From positions 186,001 to 250,000 of the forward strand of contig JBBCGQ010000001.1 of assembly GCA_037200845.1 (NCBI GenBank): a stretch of 64,000 nt of DNA. Reading direction: 5' to 3'. The notes under the pieces were generated by a model. That model searched no databases and had not been told where the DNA came from. It saw nothing but the letters and a program-made list of their open reading frames with translations. Of the stretch, positions 62,670-64,000 are shown piece after piece. The position numbers were made by a program, and so were the translations under genes. Each line of letters opens with the position of its first letter. Position 1 is the first letter of the stretch. This DNA is from Bauldia sp. GTDB taxonomy: Bacteria > Pseudomonadota > Alphaproteobacteria > Rhizobiales > Kaistiaceae.

Positions 62670-63824
62670 ATGCAGGGGCTCACGCTGATAGGCCGCGTCG
62701 ATGCCCGCAACGATCAGCGGGTATTCGGCATCAAGGAAGCTGATCGGTTCGCGCACATCCACGTAATCGGCAAGACCGGAACCGGTAAGTCGACATTGCT
62801 GGAAAACATGGCGCGCCAGGATCTGCTTCAGGGCCGCGGAACGATCGTCATCGATCCGCACGGCGACATGGTCGATCGGCTATATCGGTCTCTGTCCGAA
62901 GAAGCACGCTCGCGAACGACATACGTCGACATTGCCGATCGCTCACAGCCGTACGGATACAATCCGCTTCGTCACGTCGGCGAAAAGTACGCTGCGATAG
63001 CGGCGTCGGGTCTCATGGACGTGTTCAGGAAGCGGTGGACCGACGCCTGGGGTGTCCGCATGGAGCACATCCTCCGCAACACCCTGCTGGCTCTTCTCGA
63101 ATTGCCGAACGCGACATTGGCTGACGTACCGCGGCTCTACTCAGACAAGGCATTCCGGCGGTCCGTTACAGCGGGTACCCGCAATCCGGCAGTGCGCGCC
63201 TTCTTCGAACAGGAATTCGATCGATTGGCGAACACCTATCGCTCAGACGGTCTCGCGCCGATCCAGAACAAGGTCGGCGCATTTCTCGCTGACCCGCTTA
63301 TCAGACGCTTCGTCACCGAGCCGAAGAGCGACCTCCATTTTCGCCGAGAGATGGATGCCGGTCGCAGCATCCTCATCAACCTTTCGAAAGGACGGCTCGG
63401 TGAGGACAGCTCCTCGCTGCTTGGTGGACTCATCGTGACAACAATCGGCCTTGCTGCAGCCAGCCGAGCCGAAGCGCCGGAGGCGGAGCGCCGCCCCTCG
63501 TTCATCTACATCGATGAGTTCCAGAGCTTTACGACCTTGGCGGTCGTCGAAATGCTCACTGAAATGCGCAAGTATGCGGTTGGCTTCACGATGGCCCATC
63601 AGTACCTGCACCAGCTCGCTCTCGAAGTCAGGCACGCAATTTTGGGCAACGCCGGAACCCTGATCGCTTTCCGGCTCGGCGCCGAGGACGCGGAAATCGT
63701 CTCGCGCGAACTCGATCGAATATTCAGCCCCTCGGATCTTCTGCGCCTCGCCAACAGGGCAATGGCGCTTCGGCTGATGATAGACGGACAGCCGTCGAGG
63801 CCGTTTAGCGCACGCACGATATGA
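62670..63824 (+). CDS. Conjugation-type ATPase (TraD/TraG/DUF87-like coupling protein)
   Basis: A 384-residue ATPase from the ATG at 62670. Walker A is GKTGTGKST at residues 34-42, preceded by QRVFGIKEADRFAHIHVI, and Walker B is FIYIDEFQSF in the C-terminal half. This places it in the TraD/TraG/VirD4 or HerA-like group of DNA-translocating ATPases that lack the membrane domain. An ATG at 62499 is in frame but gives an unlikely extension, and no ribosome site is evident for either start. It sits beside tRNA-like debris, which supports a mobile or once-mobile island. No relaxase or integrase is seen before the window ends. Confidence 0.85.
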   Translation: MQGLTLIGRVDARNDQRVFGIKEADRFAHIHVIGKTGTGKSTLLENMARQDLLQGRGTIVIDPHGDMVDRLYRSLSEEARSRTTYVDIADRSQPYGYNPLRHVGEKYAAIAASGLMDVFRKRWTDAWGVRMEHILRNTLLALLELPNATLADVPRLYSDKAFRRSVTAGTRNPAVRAFFEQEFDRLANTYRSDGLAPIQNKVGAFLADPLIRRFVTEPKSDLHFRREMDAGRSILINLSKGRLGEDSSSLLGGLIVTTIGLAAASRAEAPEAERRPSFIYIDEFQSFTTLAVVEMLTEMRKYAVGFTMAHQYLHQLALEVRHAILGNAGTLIAFRLGAEDAEIVSRELDRIFSPSDLLRLANRAMALRLMIDGQPSRPFSARTI

Positions 63825-64000
63825 TTGCGACACCCCTGGTATGAACGCGCAAACGTGCCGGTCGCCGTCCTTTGTGACCCAAACTCCAAGCTGCCTTCCG
63901 CTGATTTCATTCCGACAGCCTGGTGCGAGTTCGTAGCTTTATCGTCAGCCCCTCGAATTCTACCCCGGCCAACGGCCGCCATCGCGAAAGCGGTGGCATT
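63825..64000. other. Right-edge non-coding tail
   Basis: No gene could be supported in the last 176 bp. Confidence 0.5.

Overview
The window is 64 kb of GC-rich DNA with about fifty densely packed genes, many joined by 1-4 bp start/stop overlaps. It looks like a free-living alphaproteobacterium of the Hyphomicrobiales (Rhizobiales) type. The reasons are a genuine FixL-FixJ-FixK oxygen cascade with FixK-type boxes, many ABC and tripartite tricarboxylate (TTT) uptake systems with solute-binding proteins, FCD-type GntR regulators, and an ECF sigma/anti-sigma pair. No species can be named from the sequence alone. No rRNA, intact tRNA or CRISPR array was seen.

Layout. (1) 1-6 kb, minus strand: a catabolic operon with two related amidohydrolases, a TTT solute receptor, a Rieske ferredoxin, TctB/TctA and the start of a ferredoxin reductase cut by the left edge. 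A 3-hydroxyisobutyrate-dehydrogenase-like gene diverges from it (6.2-7.1 kb). (2) 7.3-8.05 kb: a decayed copy of the DHA2 drug-efflux gene whose intact copy lies at 21.8-23.3 kb. (3) 8.3-17.5 kb, minus: a long operon with a CapA-like protein, a peptide-type ABC importer, an aldo/keto reductase, an RraA-type aldolase and a 2-keto-4-pentenoate-hydratase-like enzyme. An MmgE/PrpD gene and a GntR regulator diverge from it. (4) 20-27 kb: a membrane adenylate cyclase, the intact DHA2 pump, an anti-sigma/ECF sigma pair, a TPR protein, a repeat-rich gap, a glutamine amidotransferase and a TerB-like protein. (5) 27.5-36.2 kb: a sugar ABC importer with uronate dehydrogenase, a Gfo/Idh oxidoreductase and a TIM-barrel isomerase, probably for a uronic acid or related sugar, with a divergent LacI regulator and a candidate operator. 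(6) 36.2-41.3 kb: FecR-domain protein, TPR/beta-barrel protein, DUF3307 protein and CHASE2 adenylate cyclase, with a perfect CRP-type palindrome between the last two. (7) 41.4-48 kb: pyrophosphate-type phosphofructokinase and a second peptide ABC importer. (8) 48-55 kb: cytochrome bd operon (CydP-like, CydA, CydB, CydX, YbgE) beside fixJ-fixL, fixK and a universal stress protein. (9) 55-59.9 kb: DUF998/DUF4342 genes diverging from an Mla-type lipid transport operon around a perfect FixK-like box, then a 29-residue membrane peptide behind another FixK-like box. (10) 60-64 kb: visibly less GC-rich, with a PL5-type alginate lyase-like protein, tRNA-like debris, an unknown gene and a conjugation-type ATPase. 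It reads as the edge of a mobile island.

How the parts work together. Regions 8 and 9 form one plausible low-oxygen regulon: FixL senses oxygen, FixJ and FixK relay the signal, and FixK-like boxes precede the cytochrome bd genes, the Mla lipid-transport operon and the small membrane peptide. Regions 1, 3, 5 and 7 are nutrient-scavenging modules. In each, the solute-binding-protein gene is followed by an intercistronic hairpin, which fits higher expression of the receptor than of the other subunits.
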